From an uncultured Lachnospiraceae bacterium (lineage in GTDB: Bacteria > Bacillota > Clostridia > Lachnospirales > Lachnospiraceae), in NCBI GenBank assembly GCA_946623875.1, contig CAMORO010000023.1, positions 1 through 33,373 of the forward strand: a stretch of DNA of 33,373 bases, written 5' to 3'. Below are positions 25,837-33,373 of the stretch, in pieces. A program made the translations under genes and the position numbers. The stretch's first letter is position 1. The number at the start of each line of letters is the position of its first letter. The notes beneath the pieces were generated by a model, which was not told the DNA's origin, ran no database searches, and saw only the letters and a program-made list of their open reading frames with translations.

Positions 25837-26793
25837 TTAATAAGCCATGTATCCGATTATACACAGAAGTATGGTAATTATCGTAAATACCGCAACAACT
25901 CTCGTCTCCGACCATCCGCACAATTCAAAATGATGATGTATGGGCGCCATCTTAAACACACGCTTTCCACCCGTCATCTTGAAATAACTCACCTGAATGA
26001 TCACCGAAAGTACCTCGGCAAAATATATAAAGGCCACTATCAGGATAAATATCGGCATCTTAAGCATATATGCCACAGCGACCACGAAGCCTCCCAGTGC
26101 AAGGGAACCCGTATCTCCCATAAACACCGAAGCCGGATGAACATTAAACAGAAGAAAGCCAAGCAGGGCTCCTACCAGAGCAAATGCCGCCACGGCCACT
26201 CCCTGACCCTCCATATATGCGATAACTCCGAAAAATGCAGCTATTACCGCTGTCACAGATGATGCAAGTCCGTCAAGTCCGTCTGTGAAATTGGATCCGT
26301 TAACCGTTCCCAGTGTGGCAAGGAACATAAGAGGTATGGCAAACCACGAAATGTCATATGTTTCACCGCCGGTAAAGGGAACGACAAGCTCCAGGCTGAC
26401 TCCCGCCACATTTATCATATAGAAAGCAAACACAGCGGTGACTATAAACTGAAGGATGAGCTTCTGATACGCCTTGAGTCCCATCGAACGCTTCAGAACA
26501 ACCTTGATGTAATCATCAATAAAACCTATGAGTCCGAAACCAACCGTCATAAGCAGTATCGGGATCACATCAGGATACTTCCTGACATAAAACAGGGATG
26601 TGACCAGCATTCCGCCTATTATCATCACGCCACCCATCGTAGGGGTACCGTTTTTCTTGAGATGACTCTCGGGACCGTCATCCCTGACAGTCTGGCCAAC
26701 CTTTAACTTCCTTAAATAAGGAATAACAAAAGGTCCCATTAAAGCCGTTAAAGCAAATGCTATGATAACTGCCCACAACACAGTAAAATCCAT
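25837..26793 (-). CDS. mraY: Phospho-MurNAc-pentapeptide translocase MraY
   Basis: A 318-residue integral membrane enzyme that transfers phospho-MurNAc-pentapeptide to undecaprenyl phosphate, giving lipid I. Catalytic and metal residues are present: Asp93/Asp94 in FIDDYIK, NFTDGLDG (168-175) with Asp171 and Asp174, Asp227 in MGDTGS, and the HHH cluster at 286-288. The length is normal. The ATG at 26793 follows GAGGATTGTGTA. It has its own upstream promoter and starts a sub-operon mraY-ftsW-divIB. Confidence 0.98.
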   Translation of the reverse strand: MDFTVLWAVIIAFALTALMGPFVIPYLRKLKVGQTVRDDGPESHLKKNGTPTMGGVMIIGGMLVTSLFYVRKYPDVIPILLMTVGFGLIGFIDDYIKVVLKRSMGLKAYQKLILQFIVTAVFAFYMINVAGVSLELVVPFTGGETYDISWFAIPLMFLATLGTVNGSNFTDGLDGLASSVTAVIAAFFGVIAYMEGQGVAVAAFALVGALLGFLLFNVHPASVFMGDTGSLALGGFVVAVAYMLKMPIFILIVAFIYFAEVLSVIIQVSYFKMTGGKRVFKMAPIHHHFELCGWSETRVVAVFTIITILLCIIGYMAY

Positions 26794-26857
26794 TACACAA
26801 TCCTCATTTCGTCTTTGTTGAACACCTCTTAGCCGCCAAGTGCCTTAAGACACACAA

Positions 26858-26890
26858 ATTATAGTATATATCATTTCTGATTATTTTCAA
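26858..26890 (-). promoter_or_regulatory. Internal promoter before mraY
   Basis: On the minus strand TTGAAA (26890-26885), 16 bp, TATACT (26868-26863); a perfect TATAAT overlaps immediately downstream (26863-26858). It lies between the PBP and mraY genes, in a 115-bp gap. Confidence 0.6.
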
Positions 26891-26908
26891 TCAAAACTTT
26901 CCCCTGTA

Positions 26909-29323
26909 CTATTCAAGGTCTGAAATCGTGCCATCTATGGGCTGTCCTGTTTCGGGATCAAGCAGCGCTCCGGATTCGGGATCCATCGGATAACCGGTCT
27001 CGGGATCGAGTTCCGGCTCCTTCTTCTCTTCTTCTATCTCCTGCTCCTCGAATACGATAACCGAATCCTCCTGTCCGTTCTGCCCCTCTTTGCCTTCTAT
27101 GCCGTTCTCCGATACGATCCCGTTCTCTGACACGATTCCGTTCTCGCTGACGGAATTGTTTATGGATTGAGCAAATCCCAACTGCTTCTCCTCAAGCTCG
27201 GCCTTCTCCTCCTCGCTAAGCTCCTCTGTCATAAATATATGCATATACGGAAGAACTTCCGTCAGTATATCTCTCGTCAGAAGTGTTGCGTATCTTGCCG
27301 ACGCCTGTTTAGGCACATTGGGCTCATCAATTACCGTGTATATAACTATCTGAGGATCATCCGCCGGCGCAAAGCCCATAAAGGACACAACATAATTGCC
27401 GCGCTTTCTGGGATACTTCTCTGCGGTACCGGTCTTGCCTCCGATACGGTAGCCCGCAGGTCTTGCGGATTTACCGGTACCCTCTGACACGACATTGTTG
27501 CACAGTTCTACTATCCTGGCTGATGTTTCCTCGGAAATGGTCTGTTTCAACACTCTCGGTTCGATCGTCTTGATAGTTGCACCCTCGTCATTTACTATCT
27601 TGGTAACAACATGAGGCTGGTAATAATATCCTCCGTTTATCAGCGAGCAGAAACCCGTTACCATCTGTATCATGGTTACGTTGAAGCCCTGTCCGAACGA
27701 ACTTATCGCAAGGTCGGTCGGCACCATCTTGTCAACATCAAACACGAGTGTGTTGGTAAGCGCTTCACCGGTAAGGTCCACATTGGTCTTAAGTCCGAAA
27801 TTGTACAGCCGGTTGTATTTCATAAATATACTCTTGCCCATCTTGGCTCCAATATCCATGAACGCCACGTTGCACGACTGTTCCAGAGCTCCCGAAAAAT
27901 CAAGGATCCCGTGTCCTAATCTGTTGTTACAGTGGATCTGGTGATCGCCAACTTCCTTAACACCCTGACAATTGAAGGATTCGTTTCCGGTAAGTATACC
28001 CTCTTCCAGTCCTGCGGCCATGGTAAACGGCTTATAAGTGGAACCGGGCTCATATGTCTGGCTTATACAGAAGTTCTTCCATAGTGAGTTGAGAGCCTCC
28101 ATTTTGGCTGCTTCGTACGCTTCTTCATATGTCAGCGGTCTGTCGGGTTCCTTTTGGGTTCCCTCTTCGTCTTCACCTTCTTCTTCGGGAAGCTCCTCAC
28201 CCGTTCCCGCCGGCGCGGTAACAGAGACAGTGTCTTCTCCGGCAGCTTCCTCTTCACTTACATCTATGTCTACCTCGGCAGCGGTTTCCGTGTCAGAGCC
28301 GCCGTCTTCACCTTCGCCGTCACCTTCGCCCGATCCGTCTTCACCGGAAACATTGACAACACCCTGTGTTGAGTACTCCTCATCGATCACAACATCAAGT
28401 CCCGTCGTATCTCTGGGATTGTTAAGATCATAGACCGGATAACTGGCCATTGCCAGTATTTCGCCGGTATCGGGGCGCATTATGATCACGCCCGTATTCT
28501 TGGAACCGTTACCCTCCCGGTACTCATTCTCATGTTCCTTATTGAACGCAAGTATATGTTTCTCAACAATACTCTGTATATTGACATCAAGGCTTGTGAT
28601 CAGAGTCTTTCCGTTATCTGCCGCCTTGATCGTCCTTTCAAGGTTTTCATCATCATTAAGATAACCGTATTCGCGCCCGTCCGTACCGTTAAGAGTGCTG
28701 TTATAGAACTCCTCCAGTCCGTATGCACCCTCATTGTCTCCCTGAACGAAGCCGATAAGATCGCAGGCCAGCGAGCCGTACGGATATGTACGCTGATATG
28801 TGTTCTCCAGCCACACACCTTTGATATCCGGATACTGGGAACGGTTATTCAGCTTATCCATCAGATCGCTAACCTTTTCATATGGCTGTTTCTTTGCGAT
28901 TATCCTGTATTGGGATGTGGGATTACCTGTTATGTATCGCCTCAGGTCATCCCTTGTGTAATTGAATTCGATCTCCGAATTGTACAGTGCATCAAGAGTC
29001 GGATCTATATACTGTCCTTCACTTCCGTTAAGGGTCTTGGAATCTATACAGATGTTGTACACCTTCTGGCTGACGGCTATCTTGGTCCCGTTACAGTCAA
29101 GGATCTCGCCTCTCTTGGCCGGGAGCGCCTTGCTGTCATATTCCTGCTGGGACAGTACCTGTTTCTTGTACTCTTCTCCGTTATCACGGTTGATAGCATA
29201 CAGCTTCACCGACAGTCCGCCGAATGCAACCACAATAAGCAGAAAAAGCACTGTCAGCTTCTTCTGCATCTTTCCGGTGAACCGTTTTGCCTTCCTGGAT
29301 TTTCTGTTACCGCGTCTGCCCAA
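26909..29323 (-). CDS. Division/sporulation-type penicillin-binding transpeptidase (SpoVD/FtsI class B)
   Basis: An 804-residue class B PBP: basic N-terminus, membrane anchor (about 24-45), dimerisation domain, then transpeptidase with SxxK at Ser428-Lys431 (EPGSTYK), SCN at 483-485 and KTG at 630-632. No PASTA domains are seen. Two oddities: an acidic Gly/Glu-rich insert (about 322-396) sits just before the active-site serine, and the C-terminal tail (about 724-804) has hexapeptide repeats VSENGI and DPETG-type repeats. The start is the TTG at 29323, the first start after an in-frame stop and behind GAGGGTG. It is the transpeptidase partner of the SEDS protein in this cluster. FtsI and SpoVD roles cannot be separated from sequence. 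Confidence 0.94.
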   Translation of the reverse strand: MGRRGNRKSRKAKRFTGKMQKKLTVLFLLIVVAFGGLSVKLYAINRDNGEEYKKQVLSQQEYDSKALPAKRGEILDCNGTKIAVSQKVYNICIDSKTLNGSEGQYIDPTLDALYNSEIEFNYTRDDLRRYITGNPTSQYRIIAKKQPYEKVSDLMDKLNNRSQYPDIKGVWLENTYQRTYPYGSLACDLIGFVQGDNEGAYGLEEFYNSTLNGTDGREYGYLNDDENLERTIKAADNGKTLITSLDVNIQSIVEKHILAFNKEHENEYREGNGSKNTGVIIMRPDTGEILAMASYPVYDLNNPRDTTGLDVVIDEEYSTQGVVNVSGEDGSGEGDGEGEDGGSDTETAAEVDIDVSEEEAAGEDTVSVTAPAGTGEELPEEEGEDEEGTQKEPDRPLTYEEAYEAAKMEALNSLWKNFCISQTYEPGSTYKPFTMAAGLEEGILTGNESFNCQGVKEVGDHQIHCNNRLGHGILDFSGALEQSCNVAFMDIGAKMGKSIFMKYNRLYNFGLKTNVDLTGEALTNTLVFDVDKMVPTDLAISSFGQGFNVTMIQMVTGFCSLINGGYYYQPHVVTKIVNDEGATIKTIEPRVLKQTISEETSARIVELCNNVVSEGTGKSARPAGYRIGGKTGTAEKYPRKRGNYVVSFMGFAPADDPQIVIYTVIDEPNVPKQASARYATLLTRDILTEVLPYMHIFMTEELSEEEKAELEEKQLGFAQSINNSVSENGIVSENGIVSENGIEGKEGQNGQEDSVIVFEEQEIEEEKKEPELDPETGYPMDPESGALLDPETGQPIDGTISDLE
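27098..27151. repeat. 18-bp imperfect tandem repeat coding VSENGI, three copies
   Basis: Three consecutive in-frame units in the PBP gene code for VSENGI (residues 725-742). The units differ at synonymous positions, so the array is older than the perfect one at the left edge. Confidence 0.85.
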
Positions 29324-29355
29324 GTAAAATCACACCCTCGTCAACCTAACCAATA

Positions 29356-29383
29356 ACAAAACTGCCCGTGGTATCCGGGCAGT
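29356..29383 (-). terminator. Terminator-like hairpin between the ftsL-like and PBP genes
   Basis: A perfect 8-bp stem, ACTGCCCG (29361-29368) with CGGGCAGT (29376-29383), has a 7-nt loop and is followed on the minus strand by TTTTGTTATT. It lies inside the dcw operon, about 33 bp before the PBP start, so it would cause partial termination or attenuation there. Confidence 0.6.
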
Positions 29384-29435
29384 AAATCAACATCTTGTAG
29401 TTCAAGTAAGACCACTACACATTATCTTACATTTT

Positions 29436-29924
29436 TCACTCTATGTCAATAAGTTGTCTGACGTAATCTGTATCCTCACATTCATAAGCTATTATCTGAT
29501 CCGAATTGGCATACTGCATTCCAAGCTCGTTCATGGCCCTGTACTTGACTTCCTCAAGATCAACGGCTCCTTTGATACGGTTCTCCATATCGTCATTTTC
29601 AGCCCGAAGCTCATTAAGCTGTGTCTCCAGTTTTGCCAGTTCCTTTATCTTGCTCGTAACATCAGACCGGAGCATAAGATACTGTATACAGATAACAACC
29701 GTGAAGGCCATTGCCAGTGTCAGAAACAATACATATGCGGGACTCATATGTTTGGCGCGGTCCCTGTTTCTCCTTGTCTGGTGGCTCAGATGAATTCCGG
29801 GCACCTGAGCCGTATCCAGTTCCCTTAATTCTCTCGCAGTGTTTCCATAAATATATTCGCTGCTTACATTGTTCCTCCTGCTTGCAGCTCTCATTTCTCT
29901 AATACGGTAATTACTTCCCGCCAT
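29436..29924 (-). CDS. ftsL: FtsL-like bitopic division protein
   Basis: A 162-residue single-pass membrane protein: basic cytoplasmic N-terminus (1-62), membrane helix (about 63-84), then an extracellular leucine-zipper-like coiled coil (about 88-120, IKELAKLETQLNELRAE). FtsL proteins share architecture rather than sequence. The position directly after rsmH and before the PBP gene supports the call. It begins right at the rsmH stop with no gap, behind AGAGGATAGG. It scaffolds DivIB and the septal synthase. The 60-residue cytoplasmic part is longer than usual. Confidence 0.88.
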   Translation of the reverse strand: MAGSNYRIREMRAASRRNNVSSEYIYGNTARELRELDTAQVPGIHLSHQTRRNRDRAKHMSPAYVLFLTLAMAFTVVICIQYLMLRSDVTSKIKELAKLETQLNELRAENDDMENRIKGAVDLEEVKYRAMNELGMQYANSDQIIAYECEDTDYVRQLIDIE

Positions 29925-30866
29925 TCATCCTATCCTCTTTTTTTCAAATACTCTTAATTTTGCGCTTTTTGAGCGCGGATTATCATTCATTTCCTCTTCG
30001 CTTGGAATTACAGGCTTCCTCGTCACCACTCTCCCCATGCTGACTTTTCCGCATACACATACCGGAAAATCAGGTGGACAGGTGCACGGATTTTCGTTAC
30101 GTTTAAAACCGTTCTTAACTATCCTGTCCTCGAGCGAATGAAATGTGATAATGCATAGCCTGCCGCCCGGATTGAGAAGCTCTATCATCGTGTCAAGTGT
30201 TTCTTCAAGCACGTCCAGTTCACGATTGAGTTCTATCCTTATTGCCTGAAAGGTCTGTTTGGCAGGGTGTCCCATGGTCTTTCTGAATTTCATGGGAATT
30301 GACTGTTTGACGATATTGGCAAGTTCGTTGGTCGATGTGATTTCCTTCTCTTCCCTGGCAGCCACAATATTCCCGGCTATTTTCTTCGCAAAGCGTTCCT
30401 CACCGTAGTCCCTTATCACACGGTAAAGCTCCTCCTGCGAATAACCGTTTACTATGTCCCCCGCTGTCATGTCAGAGCGCTGATCCATCCGCATATCAAG
30501 CGGTGAATCATATTTGTAAGAAAATCCCCTCGCGGGCGTATCCAACTGATATGAAGATACCCCCAGATCAAGTACGATCCCATCCACGCCTGTGACGTGG
30601 TTCCCCATGAGCTCTTCCCTGATGTTGCAATAGTTACTTCTGATCAGAGTAACATTGCGGTAATCCGCTAATTTCTCTCCCGCCGCGCGGATAGCGTCGG
30701 CATCCTGGTCTATTCCTATAAATCTCCCCTGTGGTGATAATCGCCGTACAACCTCGTAAGCATGTCCTCCGCCGCCCAACGTGCCATCCACGTAGGTCCC
30801 TCCCGGCTTAATACAAAGATTATCGATGGTTTCGTTAAGCAATACCGGCCTGTGTTCAAAATTCAA
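29925..30866 (-). CDS. rsmH: 16S rRNA (cytosine-1402-N4)-methyltransferase RsmH
   Basis: A 313-residue SAM-dependent methyltransferase (formerly MraW). The SAM-binding motif DGTLGGGGH begins at Asp27. IDQDADAI and the family-specific [11 protein letters not shown] and [14 protein letters not shown] segments follow. Length and motifs are typical. It lies 45 bp after mraZ, its usual partner. Confidence 0.98.
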   Translation of the reverse strand: MNFEHRPVLLNETIDNLCIKPGGTYVDGTLGGGGHAYEVVRRLSPQGRFIGIDQDADAIRAAGEKLADYRNVTLIRSNYCNIREELMGNHVTGVDGIVLDLGVSSYQLDTPARGFSYKYDSPLDMRMDQRSDMTAGDIVNGYSQEELYRVIRDYGEERFAKKIAGNIVAAREEKEITSTNELANIVKQSIPMKFRKTMGHPAKQTFQAIRIELNRELDVLEETLDTMIELLNPGGRLCIITFHSLEDRIVKNGFKRNENPCTCPPDFPVCVCGKVSMGRVVTRKPVIPSEEEMNDNPRSKSAKLRVFEKKRIG

Positions 30867-30911
30867 GGTTCCCTCCTCCTTAAATTTACAGAATCCCTTG
30901 TCCCCGGATTC

Positions 30912-31340
30912 TCAGATACTCAAGCCAAGATCCGCCAAACGTTCAGCGATGTCGTCATAATCGTCCACTGCATTAACTTCATCCCATTTGTCCTTATCCC
31001 AGACTTCTATCTTCTCGTTAGCGCCTGCAAATATGACATCCTTGGTAAGTCCTGCGTGGTCTCTCAATGCCGGCGGGATAAGTATCCTTCCCTGCTTGTC
31101 CACCTCGACCGTGTTGGCCTGCGAAACAAGCTTACGTGTCAACACTCTCTTATCCCTGCTGTTGGGCAGGAGCTGCAGTTTCTCGAGAACGGCTTCCCAG
31201 GCCTCCTCGGTGTAGATGTTAAGACAACCATCATTTCCGTTAGTGATCACGAAAGCCTCCCCAAGCTGTTCGCGATATTTAGCCGGAACGATCAGACGCC
31301 CCTTTGCATCGATTGTGTGGTTGTACTGCCCCATGAACAT
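30912..31340 (-). CDS. mraZ: Transcriptional regulator MraZ
   Basis: A 142-residue protein with two AbrB-like half domains, each with the MraZ signature: DAKGRLIVPAKYR (about 11-23) and DKQGRILIPPALRD (about 82-95). MraZ forms rings and represses its own dcw operon by binding direct repeats near the promoter; such repeats are visible just upstream. First gene of the division cluster. The ATG at 31340 is used; a second ATG two codons on is possible. Confidence 0.98.
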   Translation of the reverse strand: MFMGQYNHTIDAKGRLIVPAKYREQLGEAFVITNGNDGCLNIYTEEAWEAVLEKLQLLPNSRDKRVLTRKLVSQANTVEVDKQGRILIPPALRDHAGLTKDVIFAGANEKIEVWDKDKWDEVNAVDDYDDIAERLADLGLSI

Positions 31341-31350
31341 AACAGGTTAC

Positions 31351-31390
31351 TCTCTACTTTCTACCACTTCCTACCACTTCTCACCACTTA
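31351..31390 (-). promoter_or_regulatory. MraZ operator: 10-bp direct repeats with GTGG core
   Basis: On the minus strand the units AAGTGGTGAG, AAGTGGTAGG and AAGTGGTAGA follow one another at exactly 10 bp, plus a degenerate fourth (AAGTAGAGAG). The array lies between the -10 box and the mraZ start. Spacing and core match the known mode of MraZ binding. Confidence 0.85.
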
Positions 31391-31397
31391 TGTGTAA

Positions 31398-31426
31398 ATA
31401 ATACCCTTTCAGATACAAAAAATCAA
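31398..31426 (-). promoter_or_regulatory. Promoter of the mraZ-led dcw operon
   Basis: On the minus strand TTGATT, 17 bp, TATTAT. It ends 8 bp upstream of the MraZ repeats, so bound MraZ would block initiation. Confidence 0.8.
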
Positions 31427-31441
31427 CCCCTAAAATCCCTT

Positions 31442-31463
31442 AAAAATGCCGAAAATGCGGCAT
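31442..31463 (-). terminator. Second terminator-like hairpin upstream of mraZ
   Basis: On the minus strand ATGCCG and CGGCAT (6-bp stem, 6-nt loop) are followed by TTTTTA. It probably backs up the stronger terminator after ychF. Confidence 0.5.
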
Positions 31464-31481
31464 GTGGTGGAAAGTGGGGGA
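31462..31481 (+). promoter_or_regulatory. Two further GTGG repeats in opposite orientation upstream of mraZ
   Basis: On the plus strand ATGTGGTGGA and AAGTGGGGGA are spaced by 10 bp and fit the MraZ repeat consensus of the array at 31351-31390, but inverted and about 35 bp upstream of the -35 box. Confidence 0.45.
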
Positions 31482-31515
31482 TATGTACAACACAACATCT
31501 TGTGGTCGGAAACGC

Positions 31516-31563
31516 AAAAAGGAGTGTCAAACCCACCACATCTTGGTTTGACACTCCTTTTTT
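31516..31563. terminator. Strong bidirectional terminator after ychF
   Basis: An 18-bp perfect inverted repeat (31516-31533 with 31545-31562) has an A-run on the left and a T-run on the right, and core GGAGTGTCAAACC. It serves ychF on the minus strand and could also stop plus-strand transcripts. Confidence 0.9.
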
Positions 31564-31600
31564 AATATTATTTATATTTTTTTATATATACATTTAAAAA

Positions 31601-32701
31601 TTACACATTGAATCTGAACAGTATCACATCACCGTCCTGTACTACGTAATCTTTGCCCTCCATACCTACAAGTCCCTTTTCTCTTGCTGCGGCAAGGCTT
31701 CCCTGCTCAAGCAGATCCTTGTAATTAACAACCTCGGCCTTGATGAAGCCCCTTTCGAAATCCGTATGGATCTTGCCTGCCGCCTGCGGAGCCTTTGTTC
31801 CTATCTTAATAGTCCATGCACGGCACTCATCTTCTCCGGCAGTCAGGAAGCTCATAAGACCAAGAAGCCTGTAACTTGCCGCAATCAGCTTCTCAAGACC
31901 CGACTCCTTCAGTCCTAGGTCTTCAAGGAACATTGCTTTCTCATCATCATCGAGTTCAGCTATCTCCTGCTCTATCTGTGCGCATATAACAAATACTTCG
32001 CTGCCCTCTTCCTTAGCCAGCTCTCTGACCTTTCCCACGTACTGATTGGCAGCTCCGTCATCAGCAAGATCCTCCTCGCTGACATTCGCCGCATATATAA
32101 CCGGCTTGGCTGTCAGAAGATTGTATTCCCTGAATGCCTTCTGAAGATCTTCGTCATCGGGAACCTCAAAGCTTATCGCCCTCTTCCCGTCTTCCAGATG
32201 CTGCTTAAGCTGAACGATCATCACCTCTTCTTTCGCCTGACTCTTATCCATCCTAGCTGCCTTGGCAACCTTGGCATATCTTCTCTCAAGCACTTCCAGA
32301 TCTGCAAATATCAATTCCAGATTTATCGTCTCAATATCCCTTAAAGGTGAGATACTTCCCTCAACATGAACCACATTGGAATCATCAAAGCATCGCACAA
32401 CATGTACTATCGCATCACACTCACGTATGTTTGCAAGGAACTGATTACCAAGACCTTCACCCTTGCTGGCTCCCTTAACAAGCCCCGCTATATCAACAAA
32501 TTCAATCGTTGCAGGTGTGATCTTCTTCGTATTGTATAGTTTACCGAGGAGCTTTATCCTCTCGTCAGGTACGGCAACGACACCCACATTGGGATCGATG
32601 GTACAGAACGGATAGTTGGCCGATTCCGCTCCTGCTTTTGTCAATGAATTAAATAATGTAGATTTACCGACATTCGGTAAACCGATTATGCCTAGTTTCA
32701 T
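31601..32701 (-). CDS. ychF: Redox-linked OBG-family ATPase YchF
   Basis: A 366-residue P-loop protein of the Obg superfamily with preference for ATP: G1 GLPNVGKST (7-15), the switch motif [17 protein letters not shown], the middle coiled-coil hairpin, and a C-terminal TGS domain ending [14 protein letters not shown]. It associates with ribosomes and stress responses in other bacteria. The length is standard. It lies alone between the integrase remnant and the dcw cluster, with its own strong terminator. No clear promoter was found in the 75 bp upstream. Confidence 0.98.
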   Translation of the reverse strand: MKLGIIGLPNVGKSTLFNSLTKAGAESANYPFCTIDPNVGVVAVPDERIKLLGKLYNTKKITPATIEFVDIAGLVKGASKGEGLGNQFLANIRECDAIVHVVRCFDDSNVVHVEGSISPLRDIETINLELIFADLEVLERRYAKVAKAARMDKSQAKEEVMIVQLKQHLEDGKRAISFEVPDDEDLQKAFREYNLLTAKPVIYAANVSEEDLADDGAANQYVGKVRELAKEEGSEVFVICAQIEQEIAELDDDEKAMFLEDLGLKESGLEKLIAASYRLLGLMSFLTAGEDECRAWTIKIGTKAPQAAGKIHTDFERGFIKAEVVNYKDLLEQGSLAAAREKGLVGMEGKDYVVQDGDVILFRFNV

Positions 32702-32754
32702 AACTTCTCATTATCTCCTTTATTTTCAAGTATTTCCGGACTTTGGCTCGTAAC

Positions 32755-32776
32755 TTTACGCCATTTTTTACGCCAT
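32755..32776. repeat. Direct repeat TTTACGCCAT, two copies
   Basis: Perfect 10-bp units at 32755-32764 and 32767-32776, just past the integrase stop. On the minus strand, in the frame one base off the stop, they code NGVK twice, so they may be the former integrase C-terminal tail. A link to an attachment site is possible but unproven. Confidence 0.7.
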
Positions 32777-33351
32777 CTATATTTTGATGGAGTATTCCTC
32801 AAACTTCTGCATCTCTTTGGTTTTTTCCTCATCTGTTACATGTACATACAGGTTGACAAATTCCTTGAACTCCTCCTGCACATATCTTCCCCTGTCAGCC
32901 TGCTTCTTCATTTCAAGAAGCATCTCCCGGTTTGCCTTCGTAAGCGGAATCTCCCGAAATCCGTGCTTGGTCTTCGGCGGTCCCACGCGCCACTCCCCGG
33001 TCGAATATCTGTACTCACATCGATCATAAGCATCTTGCCTATGTGCTTTTTAATGTTCTGCCTGTATCTCTCCCGATAATTACGCGCAGTATTGTATCTT
33101 ACAGTCTTATCCTTGATATTGACGATCCAGAATTCAAACCATGCATCCACAGTCATTCCGACGGATACGCCCACGCTGCCGTTTTCATCGTTCAATTTGG
33201 CCTCTGCCAGCCATTTCCTCGCATCCTGAAGCATAGGGAAATACTTTTCTATGCGTTTCCCGCTGGATGTAACAAATCTTGCTGAGTATCTACCATCCTT
33301 TCTCCGGGATATTCCTGCTCCCAGCTCTTTGCCCTTTAAATTCTTGCCCAT
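32777..33351 (-). pseudogene. Tyrosine site-specific integrase remnant with two internal deletions
   Basis: The N-terminus (ATG at 33351, site AAGGAG) matches the AP2-like arm-binding domain of integrative-element integrases (GISRRKDGRYSARF, then the start of the core-binding domain to about MLMIDV). There the frame changes and the sequence jumps, near 33016, into the middle of the catalytic domain (EYRYSTGEWRVGPPKTKHGFREIPLTK). A second jump near 32852 leads straight to LYVHVTDEE, the segment holding the tyrosine nucleophile. The catalytic Arg, the His-x-x-Arg box and much of the fold are gone, so it cannot be active. A full integrase is near 400 residues; about 190 codons remain. It marks a past integrative element next to ychF. 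Confidence 0.85.
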
Positions 33352-33373
33352 TTCGCTGTACTCCTTTCTAAAA

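Overview
The window looks like chromosomal DNA of a Gram-positive anaerobe of the Clostridia, most probably a Lachnospiraceae relative. This is inference from gene content and protein character: a dcw cluster with mraZ, rsmH, an ftsL-like gene, a SpoVD/FtsI-type PBP, mraY, ftsW/spoVE, divIB and ftsZ; nrdR; a clostridial potABCD operon; a sensor kinase fused to an [FeFe]-hydrogenase-like domain; and purine-rich Shine-Dalgarno sites with several GTG and TTG starts. No rRNA, tRNA or CRISPR array was recognised. Nearly everything is on the minus strand. The only clear plus-strand gene is glgA.

Layout from left to right. 1-627: edge-truncated exported or membrane-anchored protein that runs into a perfect 18-bp tandem repeat. 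839-4765: two-gene signalling operon (double-receiver protein, then an iron-sulfur/hydrogenase-like hybrid kinase with Hpt). 5017-9579: potABCD polyamine-type ABC transporter, with a terminator-like hairpin in the potA leader. 9760-15086: sbcD, sbcC and a single-pass membrane protein of unknown function. 15259-16701: glycogen synthase with its own terminator. 16830-21086: a four-gene module (coiled-coil protein, two-TM protein, solute-binding-like/VWA lipoprotein, TerB-like/CbxX-type AAA+ ATPase) that I regard as the best candidate for a poorly described system. 21286-22114: nrdR and a small conserved-looking gene. 22280-31340: the division and cell-wall cluster. 31601-32701: ychF. 32777-33351: a tyrosine-integrase remnant with two internal deletions.

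How the parts work together. In the dcw cluster, MraZ probably represses its own operon through 10-bp GTGG repeats just downstream of a good promoter (TTGATT-N17-TATTAT). RsmH modifies 16S rRNA. The FtsL-like protein, DivIB, FtsW and the transpeptidase form the septal synthesis complex, MraY makes lipid I, and FtsZ organises the ring. Additional promoters before mraY and ftsZ, and a terminator-like hairpin between ftsL and the PBP gene, suggest the cluster is transcribed in sections. The murE/F/D/G genes usual in this cluster are absent here. Many starts in the plain six-frame reading are too long; Shine-Dalgarno sites were used to correct potC, sbcD, the AAA+ gene and divIB.

Limits: all family assignments come from reading motifs by eye. 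No alignments, structure predictions or database searches were run.
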